From the NCBI GenBank assembly GCA_029959195.1, contig CP114127.1, positions 558,001 to 622,000 of the forward strand: DNA of 64,000 nucleotides, written 5' to 3'. Source of the DNA: Dictyophora rubrovolvata. Its lineage: Eukaryota > Basidiomycota > Agaricomycetes > Phallales > Phallaceae. Positions within the stretch are counted from its first letter, which is position 1. The number at the start of each line of letters is the position of its first letter. Under the pieces are notes generated by a model that had not been told where the DNA came from, ran no database searches, and saw only the letters and a program-made list of their open reading frames with translations. Shown here piece by piece: positions 12,601 to 24,554 of this stretch. The position numbers and the translations under genes are program-made.

Positions 12601-13626
12601 CCGAAGTGGGAAAGAAGACACCAGATAGAGATCGCGCCAGACAAGGCAACAGCCAAACAGCAGTTGGATAAGTACAATGGCTATCATGTAGTGTATACGG
12701 ACGGCTCAGGACGGGACGGAAAAATAGGGGCAGCTGCAGTGTACACTGCAGCTAACGGACAGAAACGAATACGGCGGAAGTACCTGGGCCGGGAAACAAA
12801 ACACACAGTCTATGAGGCAGAGTTAACAGGGATACTGTTAGCAATAGACATTGCAAGAGGCATAAGATGGACTAACAGGGTCTATATAATGCTTGACAAT
12901 CAAGCAGCAATAAGGGCGACGGCAAAACAGCAGGCGGGCCCAGGCCAATATTTAGTAGAACTCATCCAAGCGGAGATCGAGGACCTCCACAAAAGGCAGG
13001 GTAAAAATATCACCATAGCGTGGGTGCCAGGACATGAGGAGATAGTGGGAAACGAAGAAGCAGATGAAGAGGCTGCAAAATCAATCACTGAAGGGAACAA
13101 AAACAGCGATCAGATGAAGCACCTACAGAAACTGCCGATTAGTCGATCCGCGGCGAGACAAGCAATGGAAGCAGCTTTGAAAAAACGAGCGGGAGAGAAA
13201 TGGCAAAGCTCGCCACGATATAAGAAGATACGAGATATTGACGAGACTCTACCCGGACCATCCTTCCTAAGAATGATCGCTAAGTGGCCCAGACGAAATA
13301 CTTCAGTACTAATGCAGCTTCGTACAGGACACGCGCAACTAAACGGCCACCTGTATAAGATAGGCAAATCAGCGACCCCAATATGTCCGGCCTGCGAAAT
13401 GGAGACAGAAACCGTAACGCACTTTCTCTCCATATGCCCTCGATACGACACGCACCGCTTGAAGATACAGCGACACTTCAGACAACACACCGTCCCAAAG
13501 ATCCAATTGCTGAAAGATCGAAAAGCGACGAAAGTCCTTTTTGAATACATCAACAAAACAGGTCGCTTCATGCAAACACACGGAAAACTAGACGAACCAA
13601 AAGGGAGACAGAGAGGAGGAGAATGA
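9691..13626 (+). pseudogene. LINE ORF2: endonuclease, reverse transcriptase and RNase H, with one in-frame stop
   Basis: Reads in one frame for 1312 codons apart from a TGA at 11581-11583 (codon 631), which splits it into 630- and about 680-residue parts. Domains in order: AP-type endonuclease (QEPY; GDFNRHHPLWD near residue 152; TDHFPI), reverse transcriptase (YRPIALLDTIGK, LDIKAAFPS, GLDQGRPESG, catalytic FADDTTLL near residue 702, KFLGIILDEE), RNase H (YTDGSG near 1003, YEAELTGI, LDNQAAI, GNEEAD) and a C-terminal CPAC...HFLSICP zinc motif. The stop falls between the LDIKAAF and GLDQGRP blocks. A CGA-to-TGA transition would explain it, as expected from CpG deamination or RIP-like mutation; that cause is inferred. 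This copy probably makes no functional polymerase. Confidence 0.9.
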
Positions 13627-13772
13627 AGCAGTACGGTGGGAACATCGATCCCCACGACACCTCATTACGCGCCTGACGAGTGAAGAGTACACGAGAAATG
13701 ACGCGAGACGGCCATCTCAACGGGTTAAAGTCCCGGCACATAGGGCTCAGCCCCCAGGGACTTAATAGATTT

Positions 13773-13790
13773 ACACACACACACACACAC
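13773..13790 (+). repeat. (AC)9 microsatellite forming the LINE 3' tail
   Basis: Nine AC units sit exactly between the LINE 3' UTR and the 3' target-site duplication, overlapping its first two bases. The minus-strand remnant at 30646 also begins with GTGTGTG, so a CA-rich tail seems to be a property of this family. Confidence 0.85.
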
Positions 13791-13801
13791 TAATGCGGAA
13801 G
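13789..13801. repeat. LINE target-site duplication, 3' copy
   Basis: Second copy of ACTAATGCGGAAG. The sequence after it should be the original 3' flank of the GH127 gene. Confidence 0.9.
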
Positions 13802-14103
13802 AGTCTTTTATTGTATTGTAAGAAATGAGTTTTATTCACCATCCATTATCTGCGCTCAACTCAGCAGCATAGCCTCAGACTGAATACAGATAGCACTGTC
13901 AGCAATTCCAAGTTAACCAGAGATTTCAACTGTAGACTGATCATTGCATGTGTGTTTTACGCCAAAAATGGCTTTAATTTAGGAATACGACGAGTGGCGA
14001 AGCTTTTGTACGTCGTACGTCTATTGTTCCCGCCTTCCCTGTTTGTCTACATGTAGGTTTGAAAGAGTCAATATATACCTGGTTTGATTTTCCATCTTCT
14101 AAT

Positions 14104-14427
14104 CTAAGGGTTTAAGCCCTTGTTTTCTGAGAAGTTGAACAGATTCGGCTCTCTTTCATGACCAGCGACTCCGAAGGTGGATATCTGTATGTTAATCGGC
14201 TGGAGTGGGACTTGATGATTCATTTGTTTTGTTGGCCCTCCTGACATCACGGGATAAAATTTTTTTTCAAGTCTGTCGCTTCTTCCGACGAAGGGGTCCG
14301 GGTCGCAGTCGTCTTTGAATATCATCATCATCATAGGTACTGGATCGGTGATGTCGGTGTAAACACAGACGTCAGAACAAATAATGATATCTACGAATGG
14401 GTGCTGCGAAGATGTAGTGATGGACAT
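14104..14427 (-). CDS. Small hypothetical protein (107 aa)
   Basis: ATG-initiated uninterrupted frame on the minus strand. It begins MSITTSSQHPF and has an acidic block (KDDCDPDPFVGRSD) followed by a Pro/Gln-rich tail. No family is recognised. A TATA-like stretch (TATTTATA on this strand) lies about 125 bp upstream near 14550, which gives mild support for transcription. It could also be the last exon of a longer gene. Function unknown. Confidence 0.35.
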   Translation of the reverse strand: MSITTSSQHPFVDIIICSDVCVYTDITDPVPMMMMIFKDDCDPDPFVGRSDRLEKKFYPVMSGGPTKQMNHQVPLQPINIQISTFGVAGHEREPNLFNFSENKGLNP

Positions 14428-16229
14428 ACATATAAATTGTACGATGTTAATCGCCCGGTGTTCTCGGCTTTGGGGAATTGGTTCAATTCACTAAAAATGA
14501 TGTTGCCACTGCAGAGTATAAGCGAAAGTGTTGTTAGTACGCGCGAGCCTATAAATAAGTACCGGGAATTTGGAAGGGGGGATATTGGGCTAAAGCCTAA
14601 GAGTGGACGAAGACGCTTATATGTGCTAGGAATCGCGTGACAACACGTGACAGACGCGTATGACGCGCCTAAAGCAAGCCTAAAGTTTTGAATTTGTTCA
14701 AGTCGCACGACTAGAAAATTCCGACGAAAGTTCGGACTTGATAGATGATGAACGATTAATATGATGAACGATGAAATATTATTTAAAACAGCCAAACAGA
14801 AACACAGAATTGAGAGAAAAAAACGGTTAAAAGTTCGAGTTGCTTCGCAATAAGAGAAAGGTTCTGGATCAATAACGAGACAAGTTGGCCTGAAGAGGTT
14901 AATTGTCTCGCAAGTGACCTTTTTCCTTTGTCCTAATCGTCGTTGCAACCGACAACGAGAGATCAGAGTCTACTATTCTTCCAACCAACCAATTCCAACC
15001 AAGCAAATAGTAGACAGCGCCAGCTGTAGGATACACCGTCAGGTGTAGCGAGCAGCGGGTTGAGCTTCCTCGTGAAGCCTCCAACACAATTTCCCCTTCT
15101 TTCCCTTCGACTTGTGTGCCGAATGCCCTTTCCATCCAGTGCCACGACCCGACCCGAAGAAAGGTCGTCGAGCTCATTCCGCCCAACCTGGCCATTGCAA
15201 TAACTGCCCACCCCCATATTTCCTCCCACAATCCCTCAAAACAAGCTCACCAATTTAACGCCGAGTTCCAAGAAAATCGAGTCACCCCAACCCTCAGTCT
15301 CAATTTACTCAGATGAGCATCAAAAATAGCTGATCAGGAGCCAGATTGAGATTGGGAACCGCGATGGGATGGCGCCCGGTTTTCTCTCTAGGCTGGCATA
15401 AGAACCGTGTTTATGAAATGAGCAATGATCGTGGCTCTTACAAAAGGTACTCGTTTCGGGGCTTTGTCGCGACTCCCCCACTTGTCGCTAATTGTTCCCG
15501 CCGATGTTTTGGTCAAATTATTCACCGTTGACAAAACTACCTCACTTCTTGCAGCCCCAGATTGGCTGCGGGATATTACTGAGTTGCTACGTTGCGAAAA
15601 CATTTTTTAATGACCTGTTGTTAGTTTCAACAAACTGTGGCTCCAAATGAACAGTCATCGAGAGTTAAACTTACTATGTTCGTTTGGAGGGGAGGGACGA
15701 TCTTATCACGGAAAGTTGTTGAGGGAAAGGGAAAAGGAGAAATGTGGGGTTTATATACGTAAAAATGCAGCTGAGGCAACCAAACAATTGTGACGACCAT
15801 CATGACAATATGGACGAGGAGTCGGGGTCGCGTTTCCAGTCGCAGTGAGTCAGGACAGCAGTTGGACAGCAGCCACAATCCGGCGTCCTCAAAGGTGTTT
15901 TTTGTCCTAATGTGTCCAGTGGGTAAAGCTTCCATTTTTGTATTATAGTTAAAAGAACATTACAAAGTAAATCATACCTTTGATGGATTGACGCATTGAT
16001 AGATTTACGCAAATGTGAGTGTCGGGCAGATTGACATGTCACATGTGTCACACACAGGGAAGCTCGGAGCTTGAAGTGAGCGCCCGTGAAGCACGTGCAA
16101 CGTCGCGCAAAGAGTCAAGCGTCGATGTTTTGTTAGCATCTAATATGCGATATTGAACACTGAGGTTGATTCATAATATCTGCACCACTCTAAGTGACAA
16201 ACCACACATTTCGCACATACACGACCCAG
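14428..16229. other. Intergenic, no confidently supported gene
   Basis: Several short frames exist. Two overlap on opposite strands: 15425-15610 (+, 61 aa, ATG start) and 15388-15603 (-, 71 aa, ATG start, with a TATATAAAC-like box about 150 bp upstream near 15756). Neither shows a known domain, so both are left as possible small ORFs. Confidence 0.3.
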
Positions 16230-17717
16230 TCAATTGCCCTCCCAGGTGTATGGCTTTGGAGATGTCGCATCAGTTCGAACACCCAGCTCCCCTACGCTCC
16301 ATCTCCATTTAACCTCGCCTTCCTGATTTATCTGTATCCGGCCTCGAGCAAATTGCAATGCCGTTCTATGGAATCTCCAGCGGTTTTTAATATGGACGTC
16401 TTCCTTCCGTAAAAACGAGAGAAGGTAAGCCTTCCAGTCTTTGTCTTTCTCCACCGTGGATGATTTACCCATATCGAACGTCCCATTCTGCCAATTTTTC
16501 CACTCATGTGGGGTTGCGGGAAGCATCCATCCGTGTTCCCAGGCCAAGCGCAGGAAAACGTCTTGACGATCATGCACCATGGCTGCATAGAAATCTTTGC
16601 TGACTTGAAGTAAGGAAAAGACGGTGTATGTGGCTAGGGCAACGGAAGGTGGAGTATAGACAGTAGCGGCTTTCATTTCTTGTGCAAGTTCTGTTTGGGA
16701 AGTTCCGGGGCTGACGATAAAATCGAGGATAAGATCGAATAATTCTGGGATTTTAAGAACCTTGAGGTATTGCGGCATTGATGAGACCGAATTCGTTGAG
16801 GCCGACACAACAGGGATGGAAAGGCGTTGAATGAGGGGGAATACACAGGGTCTGGCGAGAATCCACTGCAGATCCTCCATCGAGGAAGGATCATACCAAC
16901 GGTCAATACCTTCTTCACCATCCTTGCGGGGCGTTTGCCTCTCAATTGCATATCCAAACCATTGCCCATCACGTCCTTCCATGTCATAGTACTTCAGACA
17001 GTATAACAAGGTGGGATGATTGGCTCCAAATTTCAAATAATCAGATCCGGGTGAGAAGAACGATTCCCATATTTCCTTGGGCGTTGCATTAATCCGACGA
17101 CTGAGAAAAGAAAGGCAGTGGCGGTGGATAACGAGATAATGTCCGGCAGTATCCTGCCAGTCGGACGAGCCATTAATAGAAATTCCTCCAACACTGTCTT
17201 TGATCAAGCTAAGACAGGATCAGCCAATGCTTCAACATATTTATGGTGACGTATGAAAAAAATATACCCGCTTGGAGATACAAAAGATTCCCCCCAATGT
17301 TGACCGACACACACGAAGTCCTCCCAGAATTTGCCATCTTCTTCGGTGATGGTTACAACATCTTTTGTTGGAGCAGGCGGGGGTGGAAAACTCAAGTTGA
17401 GGTTATCTCTCCAGGTCTGTACTTCGTATAACCAAGCCTGTCGGGCATCACAAAGTGGTCCTGCGCTTTACACGAAGGTAAGCTGTATTTAATAAAACAA
17501 ATTCTTGAACCTTACCAAAAGCAACAATATATTTCAAAACATCCCATTGATCGTAGTAGTTGGCTAACGCTACGGGTGGAAGGAACTAGCGCGTGACTTT
17601 GCAGGGTAATTGGCGTCTAGCTTAGACTCTAGAGGTCTCCGTTCGGCGTTGGTAGTGTTTCTACCTCAGTATAGCGTATTCTATGAGCTCACCCAACATC
17701 TTCGCCTTCATGAACAT
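16230..17717 (-). CDS. F-box-like hypothetical protein
   Basis: A protein of roughly 430 residues built from spliced exons. The large 3' exon runs from about 17206 to 16230 and holds an F-box-like segment (IPELFDLILDFI... LLQVSKDFYAAM) typical of the large Agaricomycete F-box-like families. Upstream exons read ANYYDQWDVLKYIVAFG, then PLCDARQAWLYEVQTW, then a Pro-rich stretch and VSPSG, joining in frame to LIKDSVGG. The 5' end is uncertain: an ATG at 17717 (MFMKAKMLG) joined by a GTGAGC donor to the next exon is my best model. Such proteins usually recruit substrates to SCF ubiquitin ligases, but the motif is degenerate and the role is inferred. The downstream neighbour is a DUF6534 gene in divergent orientation. 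Confidence 0.65.
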
Positions 17718-18250
17718 TTTTTAATCTCTCATGACGTCGCCGTTTGCTTTTCATTCTCTTCAAGTCGAAGTATTACTGGCGTCAGTACATCATCGGGAAA
17801 CTTCGCCGAAGCGAAATATATCTCACTGGTTGCAGAACATGTCGAACTTAGCGAAAGTGCCGAAGTGGAGCCGACCAGAAATGTACAACATGTCGGAGTT
17901 TGCGATGCTGTCGCGATAGATTAGATCTTGATTAGAATTTATAATAATATCCCGAAACGCGGGTCGATGATTATGTCTTTTGACCCAAGCACCCCAGGTA
18001 TAGTATTGTCTAGCTATTCACAATATACGTCTTTTGACGGAAGACCTCAGTGCTTAATACAACAGTTCTTATATGAACTGGATATATATTCTTTCTTGAG
18101 TATTCATCACTGCGAATTGAGGCTCCTCAACATCTCACTGAGACCCCACCTCAGTTCCATTTTTAGGGCAACAACCGTTCTCAGGAGGCAATAAAAGCCG
18201 AAGTCACCCCATTCACCTTTCTTTCACTCAAACCTGAGTCTCCTCCAGCC

Positions 18251-20059
18251 ATGGTCAACGTGGAACCGATGTATGTATAACATTCTCTCAGAAATTAATC
18301 CAGATTGTTAACCTGCTGATGTTAAGCTTCGGTCCTATGCTCATTGGCGTCTTTCTTAACAGCATATTATATGGCGTGAGCGATTTATCTGAAGCCACTT
18401 GCGTCCCATGTTTACTAATTTGCTCAGGTCCTCCTTGTTCAAGTAAACAACGTTATGATTTAATTATGTAAAAAACTCATATCAATTCCCTGCTTCAGGT
18501 AATTATATATTACCAAAACTATAAACGGTAAGTGAGTCTGAGAGCTTATTATAATAGATCTCACAAGTCTGACAACAACCCTCAGAGAATGGATTCGGTA
18601 TCTAGTACAGCTCTGTGATGATATACACGACTGTTTGTTTTATGTTATTTTTCTTCCTTTAGGTCTTGTATTTGTTCATTTGCGAGACTATTAACACACT
18701 TTGTGACATTGGGATGATGTACGAGCCGCTAGTTGCTCGCTTCGGTATTATAATCTATTCTTTACGTCAAGATGTGTAGTAATTTCGTCATCAGGAACCG
18801 AAAGGGCGGTGACAAGGTTGCCAATATGTATGTCAATTTATGTCTTGGAATTCGAGCTAATCAAGATATGTGTTACATAGTATTCACAGCAGGTGAGGGG
18901 GGGAGTTCTCTTCTGGTATCGTTGGACCTGGTTCTTATTATATCGTTTAAGATCCCTTGTTAACTGTACTGAGCATCCCTTCCTTACGTCTAGTTTGCAT
19001 TGACAAATTCACATAGGTTCTCGTATCCACACCAGTTCAACTGTTCATCTGTTGGCGAATAAAGGTGTTGTTCAAGATGATAGGTGCGAGATTTCAAGGC
19101 ACGTCATATTTTATCGCTTTTCTTTCCCTCTGTTCATTCGGTAGGAGCATTTTCTACCCTGAGATGATGGATAATTAACGATTTCATCAATCCACGACAG
19201 TCGGAGGGATATCTCTTTCTGTGTTTAATGGTCACATACCGAAATTTAAACAACTCGGTGACGCTCGCTGGGCTATCACTCTTTGGCTTGTTTCCTCAGC
19301 CGTAGTGGATCTTTCCATAACTACATGTCTGGTATATTCATTCGTAAGTTGTCCGATCTCATTTGAAAGACTTTTTATCCTTCTCATGCTGATTCTCTTA
19401 GCGAAAATGTCGAACAGGATTAGAGAGAACAGACAACGTGATGAATAGAAATATTCGACGTAAGCCTATCCTGTTTGTTCGTCAATGCCGTTGATACTCA
19501 CGATTAAATGAATAAATCAGTTGCCATTCACACAGGTGCCGTTACTTCTACGTTTGCAATCCTAGACTATCTAGTCTTTCAAACTGTTCCCGTAAGTGGT
19601 AATATGAACTTGTGGTGAGAAAGTGTAATAACCTTCTGATTTTAAAGCAAACAACGGCGTAAGTTGTCTCGCTTTCATTCCCGGAACAACTCAAAACTCG
19701 CGCATAGTAATTTTGCGTTCGACTTCGCCCTCGGGAAGCTGTATTCTAATTCCTTGCTGTCCACCTTCAACGCCAGAGCATATTCTACTATTAATGAAGT
19801 CGAAGACCAAACGAGCTACAATATCTTGTTCGGACCGCAAGACAATGCGCAATTAACTGTGAGGGTCTCGTTAAGCTTTTTTTTCTTCCATTTTTACTAA
19901 ACGCCGGAACTTGAAATTGAGTCTTTGAATCAGCCGGTTTTGTTCCCACAGGCTTCAAGTGGCGATCTTGAATTGGCACAAGTGTCAACAAACGACTTAC
20001 AATCCAAAGTCTCGATTAGGGTAAAACAGGACAAAGATACGGAATCCATACCTGTCTAG
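18251..20059 (+). CDS. DUF6534 multi-pass membrane protein
   Basis: Reconstructed from about a dozen exons. The N-terminus reads MVNVEPIFGPMLIGVFLNSILYG, continuing (over later exons) with VLLVQ, VIIYYQNYKR, EWIRYL, VLYLFICETINTLCD, VLVSTPVQLFICWRIKVL, TLWLVSSAVVDLSITTCLVY and FAFDFALGKLYSNSLLSTFNAR. This order of helices and the terminal GKLYSNSLL-NAR motif are the signature of DUF6534 proteins, Agaricomycete-specific predicted seven-helix membrane proteins of unknown function. Two exons are tiny: 18428-18442 (15 nt) and 18586-18604 (19 nt). The final exon encodes a hydrophilic tail ending DTESIPV. The gene appears intact; the exons between 18745 and 19080 are least certain. Confidence 0.8.
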
Positions 20060-20812
20060 TAATTAGTACTCTATTGCATCAAATATTGTCGGTTTGAATG
20101 TGAGTACTTTGGATAGTCTCTTAGATAATTTGAACGTTATTTGAATTTCGTACGCCGCGCTGCCTGTGCACAAGTATGTAGTTTCGGCGCGACGATACCG
20201 AGCTTTCTATATAAGATGGAAATATGGCACACTAAACAGTATTATCATTTAACTCGCCTGCTGCAGTTTCTCTCATAATGCAACTTACTCCGAGTCGTGC
20301 CTCGTTTATCTCTTCTCTCAGACTACTATACTATAGAGTAGCAGGTTTTCTACCATGTACAGACGAGTGTCCAGGTCGGTGCGGAGGGAATCGGTGTATT
20401 CCGTCTTTCCCGGTGAAAAAATGAACAATATCTCTGTGGTATGTCTGATCGCTTTTTTCTTGATTTGATGTTGACTCCTTGTAGGCTAGGACGCTGAAAT
20501 TTTGAATCCGACCGCATGAAATTAAACGAGGCATTCTGGTAAGAAAACGCTACGCTGGCCTCATTCTAGTACATTATTTAATAATGATGATTGTTAGATA
20601 GAAACTTTAAATTTATTCAAATCCCCATGCTTGATAGTTCTGACGCATTAGCTGCTTTCTTTCTGGACGTGTCGCGCTAATTAAGTTAGCTATCGATTGC
20701 CTACTTTTTTTTATAAAACCTCCACAGAGAATTTATGATCTCTAGCCTGGAAAGTACTCACTTTTGGATCTGTTTTGAGGTATCTAACAACAATGACAAT
20801 ACTCAACATCGT
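20060..20812. other. Intergenic, no gene seen
   Basis: AT-rich sequence without supported coding regions. A TATATAAG-like stretch occurs near 20210 with no matching gene downstream. Confidence 0.3.
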
Positions 20813-20961
20813 TGGGATGTATTGAAACTGAATTGGAGAGAGGGTATACTTATTCGACCGTAAATACATGTCTTCCTTCAAGTGATTTGGGATATGGGCC
20901 ATGGCGTGAGAGTGTGACAAGTAGCTTTGGTCCATTCCGCCATATCAGAGTCCCAAAAGTG
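20813..20961 (+). pseudogene. Rearranged fragment of a GH127 gene (exon 1 end plus inverted exon 2 start)
   Basis: Bases 20813-20876 match the end of exon 1 and the start of intron 1 of the GH127 gene (about 5354-5422) in the same orientation. They are followed directly by 20877-20961, which matches the reverse complement of exon 2 (about 5479-5556). The copy therefore contains an internal inversion and cannot code. A stop codon also arises at the old splice junction. It is a local relic of a second GH127 gene or a templated repair product. Confidence 0.8.
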
Positions 20962-21476
20962 GTAGGGAACATTGAACGACAAAATACGGACGTTTAGCGA
21001 AACGATGTTTCGTTTTTTCTTTCATTGCTTTTACAGAGTTATCCCTACTCCGCATTTTCCAAGGTTGTACATTCCAGGTCGACTGGTCTTTATGATATAC
21101 ACTCCGAGTCGTCTGCTATGGGCAACAGATTATTTTGTGATGCTGAGTTCTCTTCCATGTTAAACTATTAGCCTTACAAATTATATGACACAAGAAGTAT
21201 ATAACAAGGTCTATTAGACTTCAAATGATCCAGCCTCGCCCCTGGGCCGCTTCTGTTACACTATCACATCTTTGTTTGCATCCTTCTACGCCGTTTACAT
21301 TTCACCACCAAAAAGCTGGTCTTTTATCCATTTTCTCCGCTTCACAAATTTCCGATTGATTTTTCACCACGGAAAACCTATCCCAAAAGCCACCTCCACC
21401 GCAACAAAGAGAGCAAAGTGCAATTTATGACAGTCTATGGCAGCTGTCTACCTTTTTCAATAATCTTTCATTATGA

Positions 21477-21578
21477 TACCTAAGAGACAACTTCCACCAA
21501 CACTGCAGCGCATTCAATAGCGCCCGCCTTCTTGGTGGTCATTGCAGTGCTGGTGGAAGGTGCCACTTAATTTAGGTA
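21477..21578. repeat. Imperfect inverted repeat (MITE-like hairpin), about 100 bp
   Basis: The left end TACCTAAG...CTTCCACCAACACTGCAG pairs with the right end TGCAGTGCTGGTGGAAG...TTTAGGTA. The inner 17-bp arms differ at one base and the outer TACCTAA/TTAGGTA ends also pair. No coding capacity. It could be a miniature transposon or a transcribed hairpin; no target-site duplication is clear. Confidence 0.55.
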
Positions 21579-22971
21579 CGAGATATTTTTGAAAAGAGAC
21601 TGTCATAAATCCCATTTTCTTTCCTTTCCTTGTTGGGGTAAGGGTAATTTTTGTGATGGGTTTTCCATGGTGAAAGGTGAATCAAAAAAAGTGTGAAGTA
21701 GAACAAATGATTAAAAGGCCAGCTCCTTGGTGATGGAATGCAAAAGGAAGGATACAAACAAAGAGGATGGATTGATAGTGTATCGGGTTTTCGAGCAAAC
21801 TGAAGGGGCCGGTCTTGATATTGACGATATACGGTCACCTTTAACCTGTCTTCGGGGGCGTAGTGATGAAACTTCCTTTGAGTTGGGAGAAGCAACCAGC
21901 CCTCACTCTTTATATACCCACACGGTTTCCGCGTCCCCCAACGTGTCCCTAGGTGGACTTCAAATTATTACGTTGGACCTATTGTATCGCAACATCGTCC
22001 CCCCGAATGTGTCCTTCTCTGCATTCAATGTCCCGGAGTCGAGAAGGACAGCATCGGGATCTATGACTGTCCGTTACTGTACTTTCGCTGCTCACCGAAC
22101 AGAGCGGAAACGCATGCTAAAGCGTCCTAATATGGCTGTCCGACGACAACGTCCGTGACGACAACCAACATTGGCACCCACGAGCTGACTGGTAGACACG
22201 CTCGGGGCTACGTCAACATGCAGGATGAGCATGAAGATTTCGACGCATATGGTTCTCGCTCTTCTACACGCTGGTACCCCAACTAGTTCCCATCGTGTAC
22301 CCATGGGTCAAGCATCATCACTTCTCATTTCGACGTTTTGCTGTTGGATTACCTCAGAAGGATTCTCCTCTGATTCACATCGTTGTTAAGCTTACAATAT
22401 GGAAGATGACATTAACGCGCCGCGCCGCCACCCCTCCCCATCCGTTACGTCTACTCGAAGCTCCAGCCGTGGCAACTGAATTCATTACATTCACCCCCCA
22501 AGTCGGACCGTCTATTCCAAATTTCCAATTTATTTGTTGTACCAGAGGCATTCAATCCCCATTCCCCCACAACTGGCAACTCAGGCCGTTACGGAGAATT
22601 GGATCCTGAACCCCGCAGAATTTTCTTCCACTTCATGCTTATCAGGATTTGATGATACTCGCCCGTATGTATGTATAAAGTGATAGCCCCGATAATTGCA
22701 GCTTTGTAATATTCGGCCCCGAAGCATAGCTGTAGTTTAAATATATCCAGCTGTCAAAACCGGGAAATGGTCCACCCTGATCCTACGATATATCGTACAT
22801 ACATTATATCATACATACATAAATACATGCATATTGCCAGTCATGATACGAAGAGAATTCAAAGAGAATTTGCATAATTGTCTCATACTGGTTAGCTATT
22901 ACTACAGAGGGAACATTGTGTAAATAGTGGTTTACATATTGAAGAAATTCATAAAATAAGGGCAAACAGTC
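21579..22971. other. Intergenic with possible coding relics
   Basis: A TATATAC box near 21908 (+) is followed by short frames, including a codon-like stretch ending DEHEDFDAYGSRSSTRWYPN (stop near 22286) and another at about 22400-22480 beginning MEDDINAPRRH. No family is recognised and no consistent spliced model could be built. From about 22747 the sequence matches 27503 onward and belongs to the duplicated oxygenase unit. Confidence 0.3.
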
Positions 22972-24554
22972 TCAAGTTTTAATGGGCTCAGTACCGCGGG
23001 AAGCTTCCCAAGATTCAGCTCCCTATAGAGGAAAAAAAGATTCATCAGACGAGCACGCTGAGCAGCTAACGTCATTTTGTTGAATTGAGATTCTCACCTT
23101 GTAATTTTCAGTTCTGAAGCTCAATACGCGACGCTTAACCCATTCGCCGTTAGTGGTATTCGGTGGAATATCGGCAATGGGGTTTTCTTCGATCGCTTTG
23201 GCTATCAGAGGGGATTCACTAAGGGGCTGCATAGCAGCACTGCTGTGCGGTCTACGGGTATCCAAATTCAAACGGGGCATTATTACGTGTATACAATGTG
23301 GAATCAGATACCTCATGAAATAGACCAAACTCCATCTCACATATTTGGCTTGCTCTCCGGGTGCAGGGACAACACGGTGCAGACTGGATCGTCTATAAAG
23401 ATGCGCACGTAATGTTAACGAACTTCTTACTCTGTCAAGATGATAATGAGATTTTACAAAATTCCACCAGAGTAAATTGCAAGCGCGTCGCCAATATTAC
23501 AAACAACATGTCCTTCCAGGGGCTAAGAAATTGTTGGGATTTTGAATATAGTGAAAAATGATGGAGTGAAATGACCCACTTTAACATACGTCCAACCTTG
23601 ATTTTTCAAATCGTACACTTGTAGACCTCCTAACTTTTGATGATATACCATTGACTATTGAGGCAAGGTTAAAGCTTCCAATGCTTGTTGTGCGCAGTTC
23701 AAGGAATCCTCACCAAAGAGCCAAAATCAGTGTGTGGGACCAGTGAAACTTTATCGGTTTCTACATTAGCCGGGTTACGAAGGATTCGACATTCGCTGAA
23801 ACTCTCCAATTCATATTTGTGTCTCTCAAGGAGGCTTCCGGGAGGTAGCTTGAGGTAATCGTTAAGTATCTCTATTATGGTACGAGTAGTCTTCTCAGAT
23901 TCTTCGACAAATCGTTTGACCTGGGGCATCCCGTCCATAAGAGGCTGAGGATATTCGTCGCGCAAGATAGCAGGATACTCCAACGCATCATCCTTCCATA
24001 TGCTGAACATAATTAATTAGTTAGTTGTTCATGGGTTGTTTCATTAAGGCCTCACTTGTAGAATTCGACTGTGTCTTTAGTTCCCTTTTGATCAACGATA
24101 CCTTTACCTGTTGCTTTGAACCTGGAACAAAATGTTTGCATCTACGTTAAGCATTGACTGCGGTTGAAACGTGCTGACCTCGGAGTACGACCAGAATCTT
24201 GTCGTTCATATTTGGATTTCTCATCCAGAGGTAACTCCAACGTCTTTTTACCAACCTCCCACATAGGTTCTACATCAATTTCGTAATTTTTGAGGCTAAA
24301 CAGTACCCTCCAATAAATGCCAAAGTTCTGAAAAGAGGAAAACATTACGCACTAGAAAAAGCCAATAGTGGTACACGCATTCCACAATGAATCCTGGAGT
24401 GATGATTGTTATAAAAGTAAGTAAGTGGATGAGGAGTATAGATCACCTTTTCTGCTTCATCATTGGCTCGCAATTTGGAGTAGTCGACCACAACCAGAGG
24501 ACATGTGGGGACGTCGTCTGGAAAAGCAGGAAGCGAAGGTATATCTACAGTCAT
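22972..24554 (-). CDS. Isopenicillin-N-synthase-like 2-oxoglutarate/Fe(II) oxygenase, copy 1
   Basis: Ten exons close in frame (24554-24447, 24393-24353, 24295-24179, 24121-24056, 24002-23714, 23654-23586, 23522-23458, 23392-23312, 23251-23098, 23022-22972), giving 346 aa. It belongs to the DIOX_N/2OG-FeII_Oxy superfamily. The iron triad is visible as H201 and D203 (PHTDFG) and H257 (SSLHRVVPAPG); the 2-oxoglutarate-binding RxS is R271-x-S273 (RWSLVYFMRP). The N-terminal DIOX_N part contains DSLWNACTTIGFFYLKNY, restored only by splicing across 24296-24352. The C-terminus ESWEASRGTE is typical of the fungal family. The substrate is unknown. It is one of two closely similar paralogues on the same strand flanking sod2. 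Confidence 0.9.

Larger units (their letters stand above)
7950..13788 (+). mobile_element. Non-LTR retrotransposon (Tad1-like LINE), near full length
   Basis: A 5.84-kb element with a short 5' leader, ORF1 (gag-like, zinc knuckles), an overlapping ORF2 (AP-type endonuclease, reverse transcriptase, RNase H), a 3' UTR and a simple (AC)n tail in place of poly(A). Perfect 13-bp target-site duplications bound it. ORF1 with CCHC knuckles plus EN-RT-RNase H is the layout of the fungal Tad1 clade; clade placement is inferred. The perfect duplication, open ORF1 and single lesion in ORF2 point to a young insertion. A 40-bp remnant matching the 3' end lies at 30646-30685. Confidence 0.93.
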
